Notes under the pieces: generated by a model
Told to the model about the DNA's origin: nothing
Databases searched by the model: none
The model's input: the letters and a program-made list of their open reading frames with translations, nothing else
Source of the DNA: Arthrobacter crystallopoietes
GTDB taxonomy: Bacteria > Actinomycetota > Actinomycetes > Actinomycetales > Micrococcaceae
NCBI RefSeq assembly: GCF_017603825.1
Contig: NZ_CP072014.1
Location: forward strand, 4,216,001-4,280,000
Reading direction: 5' to 3'
Length of the DNA: 64,000 bases
Position numbers and translations under genes: made by a program
In this document: one piece after another, positions 7,875 through 15,437 of the stretch
Layout of the letters: each line of letters begins with the position of its first letter
Numbering within the stretch: position 1 is the first letter of the stretch

Positions 7875-9302
7875 TCAGCCGCGGGAGACGCGCACCATCT
7901 CGTCGCGCGGCACAACCTTGACGCGTTCGCGCTGGACGGCGGGAGCACCGCCGTCGTCGTTCGCCGCTGCGAAATCGGCGCCGAGCTTGCGCTCATACTC
8001 ATCCAGCTTCAGCCAACCCTGCCAAGTGGTGTATTCGACGCCGCGCTCTTCGAGCAGCTTGATAATGGCGTCCTCGCCGGGGTTCTTCGCCGCAGGCAGA
8101 TCCAGCCGGTCCTCCAAAAGGAAACCGATGGTTTCCAGCGCGTCGCCCTTGGTGTGGCCGATGAGTCCGACGGGGCCGCGCTTGATCCAGCCCGTAGTGT
8201 AGATGCCCGGAACCGGATTGCCTTCGGTATCGATCACGCGGCCGCCCTCGTTCGGAATGACACCGCGGCGTTCGTCGAAACCGACCTCGGGCAGCTCTGA
8301 GCCAAAGTAGCCGATGGCTCGGTAGACGGCCTGGACCGGGTACTCGACGATCTCGCCGGTACCCCGGACATTGCCCGTTCCATCCAGCTCGTTGCGCTCG
8401 AATTTCATCGCGGCAACCTTGCCGGCTCCGTCGCCGGTACCCTCGACGATTTCCACCGGGGTGTGCAGGAAATGCAGGTGCAGCCGGCGCGATGCTCCGG
8501 TGTCCTGCTCCTCCACGAGCCAGTTGGTGAGCGTGTTGACCATCGTCTTGGTCTGGTTGTTGGAGCGGATCTGCTCGTCGGAGCCTTCGTCGAAGTCAAA
8601 GTCCTCCGGATAAAGGACAATGTCGACGTCGCGGGAATGCGAGAGCTCGCGCAGCTCCAGCGGGGTGAACTTCACCTGTGCCGGACCGCGGCGGCCGAAG
8701 ACGTGGACGTCGGTAACGGGTGAATTTTTCAGGCCCCGGTAGACGTTGTCCGGGATCTCGGTGGCCAGCAGGTCATCGGCATGCTTGGAGAGCACCCGTG
8801 CAACATCGAGGGCCACGTTGCCGTTACCTATGACCGCGATTTCTTTGGCCTCCAGCGGCCACTCGCGGGGAACGTCCGGGTGGCCGTCGTACCAGGAGAC
8901 GAAGTCCGCGGCTCCGAAGGAGCCTTCGAGCTCGACGCCGGGAATGTTCAGGTCCGCGTCCTTGATGGCACCGGTGGAGAAAATGATCGCATCGTAGAAG
9001 TCGCGGAAGTCCTTCAGCGTCAGGTCCCGCCCATAGTTGACGTTGCCCAGGAAACGGATGTCACCGCGGTCCAGCACCTTGTGCAGGGCGTTCACAATGC
9101 CTTTGATCCGGGGGTGGTCCGGTGCAACACCGTAGCGGATCAGACCGTAGGGCGCCGGATACTGGTCGAAGAGGTCGATGCTGACTTCGAAGTCGCGTTC
9201 GGCTTTGGTCAGAATGTCGGCAGCGTAGACACCTGCAGGGCCGGCGCCGATGATGGCGACCCGCAACGGGCGCTGCTGCCGGTCCGCAACTGAGTTAGAC
9301 AC
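7875..9302 (-). CDS. fprA: Ferredoxin/adrenodoxin-type NADP+ reductase FprA (first copy)
   Basis: The 475-residue FAD flavoprotein transfers electrons between NADPH and ferredoxin. The FAD dinucleotide-binding motif VAIIGAGPAGVYAADIL is at residues about 15-31. The signature PAPYGLIRYGVAPDHPRIK is typical of adrenodoxin-reductase-like FprA. The NADPH-binding motif is IAVIGNGNVALDVARVL (about 160-176). The C-terminal PVGLIGHTKGDALETI is family-typical. The start is GTG at 9302 with AAGGAC seven bases upstream. A second copy at 31823-33361 lies in the sulfur operon and shares a nearly identical central stretch. This stand-alone copy is probably the housekeeping enzyme. Confidence 0.95.
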   Translation of the reverse strand: MSNSVADRQQRPLRVAIIGAGPAGVYAADILTKAERDFEVSIDLFDQYPAPYGLIRYGVAPDHPRIKGIVNALHKVLDRGDIRFLGNVNYGRDLTLKDFRDFYDAIIFSTGAIKDADLNIPGVELEGSFGAADFVSWYDGHPDVPREWPLEAKEIAVIGNGNVALDVARVLSKHADDLLATEIPDNVYRGLKNSPVTDVHVFGRRGPAQVKFTPLELRELSHSRDVDIVLYPEDFDFDEGSDEQIRSNNQTKTMVNTLTNWLVEEQDTGASRRLHLHFLHTPVEIVEGTGDGAGKVAAMKFERNELDGTGNVRGTGEIVEYPVQAVYRAIGYFGSELPEVGFDERRGVIPNEGGRVIDTEGNPVPGIYTTGWIKRGPVGLIGHTKGDALETIGFLLEDRLDLPAAKNPGEDAIIKLLEERGVEYTTWQGWLKLDEYERKLGADFAAANDDGGAPAVQRERVKVVPRDEMVRVSRG

Positions 9303-9354
9303 TGATCGTCCTTCTTTCGGGGAATCCTCCTGCGCAATAAGCGCACAGTTTCCT

Positions 9355-9360
9355 ATTCTA
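9355..9360 (-). promoter_or_regulatory. Candidate -10 box of fprA
   Basis: On the minus strand the hexamer TAGAAT (5/6 to TATAAT) lies about 50 bp upstream of the fprA GTG. A small TGCGC/GCGCA inverted repeat (9331-9345) sits between it and the start codon. No good -35 box is visible. Confidence 0.4.
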
Positions 9361-9445
9361 AATGCCGCAGTCCCCCACGTCCTAAAACCGTGGTGTCGGA
9401 CACAGGGCGCCCCCAGATGTCATTCTCGCTCCACTGCTGCCGCCG

Positions 9446-10339
9446 CTACTCGGCGTTGGGCATGCTTGCCAGCCGGTTCTGCACAAACTTCAGATCGCGC
9501 ACGTCAGCTTCGCGCGCCAGAGTCCAATACACGCCGGCATCAGCTTTATTCAGCCCGATTCCTTCAGCAAAGTCGGCATCATGGCCAACGTAAGAGAGCC
9601 GGAAAACCCGGCCATCGGCATCAGCGGCCACGTCCGTGACACGGAACTCCAGGCCCTGATACAGGCAGGAGACATACAGCTCATATACGTCGGTGACCTC
9701 GGCAACCGGCACTTCCGCACGCCAAACCAGGCGTGGTGTGCGCACAAATCCGTCATAACCCGCTGGAGGCTCTTCTGCTGAAGCCAACACCACCTTGCGT
9801 CCGCCATCCAGCAGGTCCGCGGAAAACTCAACCCCCCGCCACATTGCCCGCCACCCCATAAGGAACGACGGCGGCACCGGCCGGGCAACATCTCCGAGTC
9901 CTTCAGCAATGACCGTCCACCCGTACCCGACATCGGTGTAGACGGCCAGAAGTTCTTCCGCTCCGGAGGCATGAACCCGCCACAACTCCGAACCGGCCGG
10001 CAGTCTCACTTCATCCAGAAAGAAAAGGGGTGCCTGCCCGCCCTCCCAATGGGCAAACCCCGTACCAGTAAACGGCGGGCGATCCACGACGTCGGGGGCC
10101 ATGGCGTCATGCAGGTAGTTCTTCAACGGAACCGGGAACCTCAGGACGTCGATGAACGGTTCATCCGGCCGCCACGGCGAACCGGCAAATCCCAGCCCGT
10201 GCGCTTGGTACAGCAACCCAGGCGTCCCGGCCCCTGCGACGTCGGCTGCGCGAAGGACAAAACCAGCTATCCGGTCCGAGGCGTTGGCCAGGTACTCCGC
10301 CAGCTGCCCCGGACTCACCGCTTTCTGCAGGTAATCCAT
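9446..10339 (-). CDS. Two-module protein: toxin-C-terminal-domain-like plus partner-like (candidate immunity/decoy)
   Basis: A 297-residue cytoplasmic protein without signal peptide. By eye, residues 1-150 align with the last ~215 residues of the toxin encoded at 10798-13590: GFVLRAAD with GFVSKAAD, and LPAGSELWRV with LAKGAEMWRI, are in the same order. Residues 166-297 align along their whole length with the 151-residue neighbour: both start MWRG, share VP-x-x-EV-x-DV, and end in DV-x-DL-x-F. It therefore looks like a fusion of both neighbouring products. The start is ATG at 10339, overlapping the previous stop by one base (TGATG); a TTG at 10342 is an alternative. It is the last gene of the effector operon. 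The biochemical role is unknown; immunity or a regulatory decoy are the obvious options. Confidence 0.78.
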   Translation of the reverse strand: MDYLQKAVSPGQLAEYLANASDRIAGFVLRAADVAGAGTPGLLYQAHGLGFAGSPWRPDEPFIDVLRFPVPLKNYLHDAMAPDVVDRPPFTGTGFAHWEGGQAPLFFLDEVRLPAGSELWRVHASGAEELLAVYTDVGYGWTVIAEGLGDVARPVPPSFLMGWRAMWRGVEFSADLLDGGRKVVLASAEEPPAGYDGFVRTPRLVWRAEVPVAEVTDVYELYVSCLYQGLEFRVTDVAADADGRVFRLSYVGHDADFAEGIGLNKADAGVYWTLAREADVRDLKFVQNRLASMPNAE

Positions 10340-10794
10340 CAACGCTTCCTATCCCTGCGTTCGAATGTCAGATCCGAGACATCCGAAGCAGGAATCCAGC
10401 CGAAGACGAACGCATTGTCATACCACTCAAACCCATAGTTACGCACGAGGGTTCCCATCCTGTCACGGGACCACTGGCCGAGGGTTTCCACCGCCAGGTT
10501 GCCGTTCCCGTCCTCGGCGACCACGTTCAAAGGCTCATAGTCCCACGTCGCCGTGGCACGGATGCGGTGCACATCGGATACCTCATCGGCAGGCACGTGC
10601 AAGTAGAACCGGACCGGCCCGCGGGCAAAGCGATTCGGTAAATCCAACCGTTCCCACTCCGCAGACGGCCGCTCGCCCCCGTCTTGGATGACAGTGAACA
10701 TGCCGTCCTCAGGGACGCCAACCTGCAATTCGACTTCACGGCCCTTCCACGTTCCATAACTACCGGTCAGCTTCGTCCCGTCACCACGCCACAT
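10339..10794 (-). CDS. Small acidic partner protein of the toxin, candidate immunity protein
   Basis: A 151-residue soluble protein with no recognised domain, rich in aromatic residues and predicted strands. It begins three bases after the toxin stop and its own stop overlaps the next start, so all three are translationally linked. That is the usual position of immunity genes in polymorphic-toxin operons. The whole protein resembles the C-terminal half of the following 297-residue protein (MWRG start, VPADEVSDV near VPVAEVTDV, and SDLTF near RDLKF). The immunity role is inferred from position only. Confidence 0.72.
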   Translation of the reverse strand: MWRGDGTKLTGSYGTWKGREVELQVGVPEDGMFTVIQDGGERPSAEWERLDLPNRFARGPVRFYLHVPADEVSDVHRIRATATWDYEPLNVVAEDGNGNLAVETLGQWSRDRMGTLVRNYGFEWYDNAFVFGWIPASDVSDLTFERRDRKR

Positions 10795-10797
10795 GGC

Positions 10798-13590
10798 CTA
10801 AACCCTAATCCACTTTTGATCGAAGATACCGATCAGAACCTCTTCGCCGGCCTTGTTGATGCGCCACATCTCGGCGCCTTTGGCGAGGGGAACCCCGCCC
10901 TGGACCTGGAGTTCAGGCACGATCGGTGTGCCATCAACACGGCTGCTGGTGAATCCGTGGCCGGTATTCGGCCACATAGCGGGATCATTCGCGATCGGAT
11001 CGCCGTGGGCGTTGTCCGCCTCGCGCTTCGACCGAATCACGTCCTCCGGGCGAACAGGTGTTCCAGCCGCGGTTTCCGCCGACCGGTTCCGGCGAATCTC
11101 ATCGACCCGATTGTGGTTCGAACCATCAGGAATGGCGATTTCGTCAGCGTTTGGCGTGCGGAAACGGATTGCAACGACGTCGTCGACTTGCCCCGGCATG
11201 AAAGCGACCTCCGTGGGCACATCGACTTCGGTCCCGAGAAACTGCGGACTCTGGTTATAACGCGCGAGCAGAGGATTGTCTGATCCGTCCAGTGTGAGCT
11301 TCTGGGAATTCCAATAATCCAGCCGGAGTCCATTGATGATGTCATCCACGCTGCGCAGGGACTCCGTATCGGCTGCCTTGCTGACGAAGCCGCCAACCGA
11401 GTCGAAGTATCTAGTGGTACCGGCCAACATCTGCTCTGCATTCCCCGCCGGCATGACCTTCTGGTAAAGCGTCGTTTCATCGCCTGTGCCCATCGCATGC
11501 CGGAGGTCATAGAGCAGTTCTGACTGTGCGTCGGTCAGGTCGTAGTAGTACCGGTTGGTGAAGGGGGCCAGGGCACGCTCGATATTGCTGGCGTCCCGGG
11601 GCAACTGTGGACCGCCTCCGTCAGCGGTGCCGAATTCACGTTCGATCAGCCCGGCAATGCGCTGGTCCAGGACCTCGTTTGGCAGACTGCCGTCCGGCCG
11701 CCTGAACCCGTCCAGCTCAGCAAGCTCATCCGCGGGCAGCCGCGTCTGGAGCAGAGCCTCGGGGTTGTTCCATGAGTCCAGCGCAGCGCTGCCTGTGGAG
11801 CGTGGAAGCTGCGCGATCTGGTCGCTGCGTGATACTACCGTGTGGACTTTTCCGTCCACCTCGACCGACACAGGCCGGCCTGTTGCATCGGTGTGGACAA
11901 CCGCGCGCGGCGCCTCAGCGGAAGGACCGGTCAGACCGGCGCCTGCCGTGTCAGGCCCGGAAACGGAACCAGGCTGGACGCCGGGCGGATCCGCCGGCAC
12001 ATCCTCAACCATGCCGATGGCTGCCGCTTCGGGCTCGGGAACTTGGACCTCGGCTGCCGCCCCTGGCGTCCGTCCCGGAGATTCGGTTCCTGCTCCCGCC
12101 TGGGGGTGGCCGTGCCGCGGTTCGCTACCTGCGCCGTCACCCGCGATGGCTCCCGGGGAGCGTTCCGGACTGGGTCCTGAGCCGCTGCCGGCGCGAGTGC
12201 CGTCCGGTGCGGCCGAGCCTGGGGAACGCATGGCGTCCGAGGCTGTTCCCCGATTCGGCTGCACCGGGCCCTCGGCGTCGAAGCGGTTGATCAGGTTATC
12301 GAGGCGCGTGCTGACCGGGCCGGGGCCGTTGCCGGTGGAAACCCCGGCGTAGGCCGCACGCGGACCGGAAAGTGAGGTGCCGACGTCGTTAATAAGGTTG
12401 TCCACGCGGACGGCGGCGGGTGCGACGCGGCCCAGGGTGACACGGGCGATGTCGGTGGCGAAGTTAACCGTGTTGATCTTCAGTGCGCTGCCGAGGTCGA
12501 TGACCCGGCCGGTGTAGCCGGCGACCTTTGTCAGTCCGGTGGCGTTCACAACGCTGGCCACGCGGCTGCCGGTGCTGCCGACACGGGTGACGGCCGAGGC
12601 CACGGAGCCGGTCTTGGCCACGGCGCCGCCGCCGGCCGTGAGCAGGATGGAGGCCAGGTCAAAGGCGGACGCGCCGGCCGCATAAGCCGGGTCGCGCTTC
12701 CAGTCATCCCAATGGACCGCGGCCTTGCCCACGGCCACCAGGCGCTCCGCCGATTGGTCCACGATATGTGTGTTGCCGGTGGCGCGCAGGGCAACCTGGG
12801 CCACCGGAGTGGCAACAATTGCCACGTCCAGCGCCAGCGTGCCGATGCCCTTCCACGTCGCGGAGAAAGTCTCCATGTCCGTGAAGTTCACCATGTTCCA
12901 CAGGCCCGTCACCGTGCCGGTAATGCCGCTCCAGACACCCTTGCCGAAGGACACCACGCCGTCGAGGGCATCGCGGTACCACGGCTTGTCCCACTCGGTC
13001 GGCTCGCCCCAAGGAATGTTCCCCTCCGCCGCCGCGGCGTCGAGCTGGTCGGCGGTATACCCGTAGGCGACCTGGTTGGCTCCCGGCCCATCCTGCGTTG
13101 TCACCACATACGATGGCCCATCGAAGAGACCGGAGATCGCCGTCGCGCACGTGCGTTCCGCTTCCATATGCTCGGCCAGCAACGCGTCCGCGGACTTGAG
13201 GATGTTGTTGTCGTCGTTGACCAGGTCCTGGTCCTCACGCCAGTCATCGCCGCCGTCGTCGATCCGGGACTGCACGGCGAGCCAGTCCGCGTAGAGGGCG
13301 TTGTAGCGCCGCTTAGCTTCCCTGGCCCACTCGGCAAACGTGTCGATGGCGTCCGCGACGGCGTTCGCGTCCTCCAGGACGACTTCTGCCTCGGAGGCCA
13401 CCTTGTTGAAGGCAATGTGGACCTGCCAGTCCCCCGGGCCTTTGTACGCGGTGGACATGCCGGCCCACAGCGTGTGCGATTCCTCGGCCGCCGACTGAAT
13501 GCCTTCTGCCTTGGTCCGCAGCTTGCCGGCGTGCTGTTCCAGCACATCGCCGTCCGGCAACGGCGGAAACTCAGAGGGATTCCAGCCCAT
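10798..13590 (-). CDS. Candidate type VII-secreted polymorphic toxin (WXG-like N-terminus, variable C-terminal domain)
   Basis: The protein has 930 residues. Residues 1-115 form a helical WXG100/LXG-like hairpin (HTLWAGMSTAYKGPGDWQ and EWAREAKRRYNALYADW). Residues about 195-410 are an alanine-rich region with hydrophobic stretches. Residues about 440-570 are a Pro/Gly/Ala/Glu-rich linker. Residues about 600-930 are the putative effector part, and the last ~215 recur in the neighbouring 297-residue protein. No known toxin catalytic motif could be identified, including the TNT signature. The ATG at 13590 has GAGG nine bases upstream. The gene follows three small ESAT-6-like genes and precedes two candidate immunity genes, matching the layout of T7SS-delivered antibacterial toxins. 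The activity is unknown. Confidence 0.75.
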   Translation of the reverse strand: MGWNPSEFPPLPDGDVLEQHAGKLRTKAEGIQSAAEESHTLWAGMSTAYKGPGDWQVHIAFNKVASEAEVVLEDANAVADAIDTFAEWAREAKRRYNALYADWLAVQSRIDDGGDDWREDQDLVNDDNNILKSADALLAEHMEAERTCATAISGLFDGPSYVVTTQDGPGANQVAYGYTADQLDAAAAEGNIPWGEPTEWDKPWYRDALDGVVSFGKGVWSGITGTVTGLWNMVNFTDMETFSATWKGIGTLALDVAIVATPVAQVALRATGNTHIVDQSAERLVAVGKAAVHWDDWKRDPAYAAGASAFDLASILLTAGGGAVAKTGSVASAVTRVGSTGSRVASVVNATGLTKVAGYTGRVIDLGSALKINTVNFATDIARVTLGRVAPAAVRVDNLINDVGTSLSGPRAAYAGVSTGNGPGPVSTRLDNLINRFDAEGPVQPNRGTASDAMRSPGSAAPDGTRAGSGSGPSPERSPGAIAGDGAGSEPRHGHPQAGAGTESPGRTPGAAAEVQVPEPEAAAIGMVEDVPADPPGVQPGSVSGPDTAGAGLTGPSAEAPRAVVHTDATGRPVSVEVDGKVHTVVSRSDQIAQLPRSTGSAALDSWNNPEALLQTRLPADELAELDGFRRPDGSLPNEVLDQRIAGLIEREFGTADGGGPQLPRDASNIERALAPFTNRYYYDLTDAQSELLYDLRHAMGTGDETTLYQKVMPAGNAEQMLAGTTRYFDSVGGFVSKAADTESLRSVDDIINGLRLDYWNSQKLTLDGSDNPLLARYNQSPQFLGTEVDVPTEVAFMPGQVDDVVAIRFRTPNADEIAIPDGSNHNRVDEIRRNRSAETAAGTPVRPEDVIRSKREADNAHGDPIANDPAMWPNTGHGFTSSRVDGTPIVPELQVQGGVPLAKGAEMWRINKAGEEVLIGIFDQKWIRV

Positions 13591-13655
13591 GGTTCAATAC
13601 CTCATGTGTGCGAGTGAGTGAATGAGTGAATGTGAGGCGGCGGCGCAAACGTTGC

Positions 13656-14036
13656 TCAGACCGCTTGGGGAACCGGTCCGTTCCGGTGCGGCGCAGGTGC
13701 GGGTTCGGGGATGTAGGCATCGTTGGCGGTGTCCTGGGCCGCCCGGACGTTCTGTTCCATCGTCTGGTCACCGGTAATGATGGCGTTGACCGCGGTAGAC
13801 GTGGAGTTAAGGGCCTGGACGCTACGGCCCTGGACCTGCGTCATGGCTGCCTGCAGCTTCTCTTCGGACAATCCGACCAGCGCCTCGCCGATGATCTGCG
13901 ACTTCGAGGCTTCCATGATGGAACTTATTTCCGCGCCGAACTCCACAAACAGGTCCGCATATTTCTCGGTCTGCGTCTGCACTTTGCCGATGATGGATTG
14001 GATCGTCGCCGATTCAATGTCCCAGTCCGCTGCCAT
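13656..14036 (-). CDS. Small helical type VII secretion-associated protein (DUF6507-like)
   Basis: A 126-residue, mostly helical protein. MAADWDIESATIQSIIGKVQ opens a long amphipathic helix and a second helix starts after about residue 50. The C-terminal ~20 residues are Pro-rich and probably disordered. Its size and helix-turn-helix shape fit the WXG100-related secreted partners found in actinobacterial ESX-like loci, but there is no W-x-G motif in the turn. A GGAGG site lies immediately upstream of the ATG. It is third in the effector operon, between the 101-residue ESAT-6-like gene and the toxin. Confidence 0.78.
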   Translation of the reverse strand: MAADWDIESATIQSIIGKVQTQTEKYADLFVEFGAEISSIMEASKSQIIGEALVGLSEEKLQAAMTQVQGRSVQALNSTSTAVNAIITGDQTMEQNVRAAQDTANDAYIPEPAPAPHRNGPVPQAV

Positions 14037-14111
14037 CTTTCCTCCATGCCTGGCGTACCTGATCCGTGCGAAAGGCAGCGCCGTAATTTCGGCGCTGCCC
14101 TGTCTGGCTGG

Positions 14112-14417
14112 TTAGCCGATGTTCTGGACAGCGGCACGGGCGCGGGCCCCGGTGTTTGCCGCGGTCTGGTCATTCTGCTCAAGGGTGTTCCGGACCAGGC
14201 GGATGATTTCCTTGACCTCGCCGGCTGCGTTCTTCCAGCGGGTTTCCACGCCCTGGTACTCCTCGGAGACGCCGTCGGCCTGGTAATCGGACATGGCGGC
14301 GGCAACGGCCTTGTCGCGCTCGGCGATCAGGCTCTCGAGCCGGCCGACGATGGACTGGATTTCGCCCTGTACCTGGGCGGAAATGTCGGTGTCGTAAGTA
14401 AGACGGTCCTGGGACAT
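14112..14417 (-). CDS. ESAT-6/WXG100-like small protein
   Basis: A 101-residue all-helical protein of WXG100 size. The first helix runs from about residue 10 to 40, the turn contains YQADGVSEEYQGVETRW, and the second helix covers about 60-90. The turn lacks a clean W-x-G but has the hydrophobic pattern of ESAT-6-like proteins. AAGGA lies just before the ATG. It lies between two other small T7SS genes and probably forms a heterodimer with one of them for export through the EccC/EccD machinery encoded divergently. Confidence 0.8.
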   Translation of the reverse strand: MSQDRLTYDTDISAQVQGEIQSIVGRLESLIAERDKAVAAAMSDYQADGVSEEYQGVETRWKNAAGEVKEIIRLVRNTLEQNDQTAANTGARARAAVQNIG

Positions 14418-14497
14418 AGCAGTTCCTTTCGGAGATCCGGCAAGTGCCGGGAGAAGTGAAGCCTGTAAGGGATGCCCGCTGCTGCGGACCGGACGGA

Positions 14498-14833
14498 CTA
14501 GCGCGAAGAGCTGAAGTTGGCGGCGTCGAAATTCGCGGCGCCCTGCTGCTGCGAGGCGTTGTCGGCAGACTCCTGGTCGCCGGTGTGGAACGCCAGGTCC
14601 ATTTCGCTCTGGCCGGTCAGGATCGCGGCGAGCGCGCCATTGAGGTTGTTGGCGATTTCGTCGGCACGGGCCTTGAATTCGTCGAACTTCACGCGGGCCT
14701 GGCCGTTGAACTTACCTTCGAGCGGCGCGACCGCGTCAACCAGGTTCCGGACCAGCTGGCCCATGTCCTCGTTTGAGCCTCCGGTCTGTGAGGTCAGCTG
14801 CGACAGGGTCTGTGAGCCCATATCAAATTTCAT
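14498..14833 (-). CDS. WXG100-like secreted protein, first gene of the effector operon
   Basis: A 111-residue helical protein. The N-terminal helix (residues about 4-35) is followed by a turn with EGKFNGQARVKFDEF in place of W-x-G, then a second long helix and a glutamine/asparagine-rich tail. Proteins of this size and shape are the exported substrates of ESX systems. ATG at 14833 is chosen because AAGGTGG lies 6 bases upstream; an upstream in-frame ATG at 14848 has no such site and the frame to 15133 crosses the promoter region. It is the promoter-proximal gene of the minus-strand operon. Confidence 0.82.
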   Translation of the reverse strand: MKFDMGSQTLSQLTSQTGGSNEDMGQLVRNLVDAVAPLEGKFNGQARVKFDEFKARADEIANNLNGALAAILTGQSEMDLAFHTGDQESADNASQQQGAANFDAANFSSSR

Positions 14834-15125
14834 CGTTACCACCTTCATGGCGCTTGGCTGCGCTCTTCGTCTGTCCAGGTTGATCGTTTCGCAGGAATTA
14901 CCAGCAGAAGCTTTGTGGAGACTGTTAGAGGGTCTGCGGGTAGTCCAATAGAATCCCAAACGCCACATCCGTCGCAACCGTTCAGCATGGGTAGAACTCC
15001 CCACTCGGTCTGTCATCCAGCGGTTTGGCGGTTTCGGGATGACATGATGGATACGCGTTGCCGGGCCGCAGAGCCGATGAGCATCGCCAGCCACACGAAA
15101 CCGACGCCAGAAGAGGAGTGCCTGC
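14834..15125. promoter_or_regulatory. Divergent promoter region of the type VII secretion island
   Basis: A 292-bp gene-free gap separates the two outward-facing T7SS operons and must carry both promoters. It contains an 8-bp perfect inverted repeat, TGTCATCC at 15011-15018 and GGATGACA at 15037-15044, with an 18-bp spacer. That could be a regulator site shared by both operons. No confident -35/-10 pairs were found. Confidence 0.5.
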
Positions 15126-15434
15126 ATGGCCAACGACTACGACAGTCAGCTCATCGAGTCTGTGGTGGTCCGGCGCAACCGGCTGACCTCTGCCCTGCTA
15201 TACGGCGAGAATCCGCACCAGCGCCGCTGGATGGACACCCTGAGGTTGTTCCTATTCAGCATTGCACTGGCCGCACTGATCGCCGCGATCTGCGTGGGCT
15301 ACTCCTTTGTCAGCAACCTGCTGGCCGAACAGCGGCAGAAGCAGCAGGAACGCTCGGCCTCGGCCTGGGTGCAGCTGCATGCAGATCCCCAGCACGGGGC
15401 GCTGCCCCTCGAGAACCTACGACCGGAAGCCTGA
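15126..15434 (+). CDS. Single-pass membrane protein of the secretion locus, EccB-like stub
   Basis: A 102-residue protein. A basic N-terminal segment (VVVRRNRLTSALLYGENPHQRRW) precedes one membrane helix at about residues 40-62, followed by about 40 polar residues. The order of basic RR-containing segment, short loop and single helix resembles the first ~80 residues of EccB, but the large extracytoplasmic EccB domain is absent. GAGGAG lies upstream of the ATG. It is the first gene of the plus-strand secretion operon, 3 bp before eccD. The EccB relationship is an inference from architecture. Confidence 0.75.
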   Translation: MANDYDSQLIESVVVRRNRLTSALLYGENPHQRRWMDTLRLFLFSIALAALIAAICVGYSFVSNLLAEQRQKQQERSASAWVQLHADPQHGALPLENLRPEA

Positions 15435-15437
15435 CCG

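Noticed and set aside
10798..13590. Assignment of the toxin as a TNT (NAD+ glycohydrolase) toxin
   Set aside because: The operon layout is similar to CpnT loci, but the TNT signature residues are not present in the C-terminal domain.
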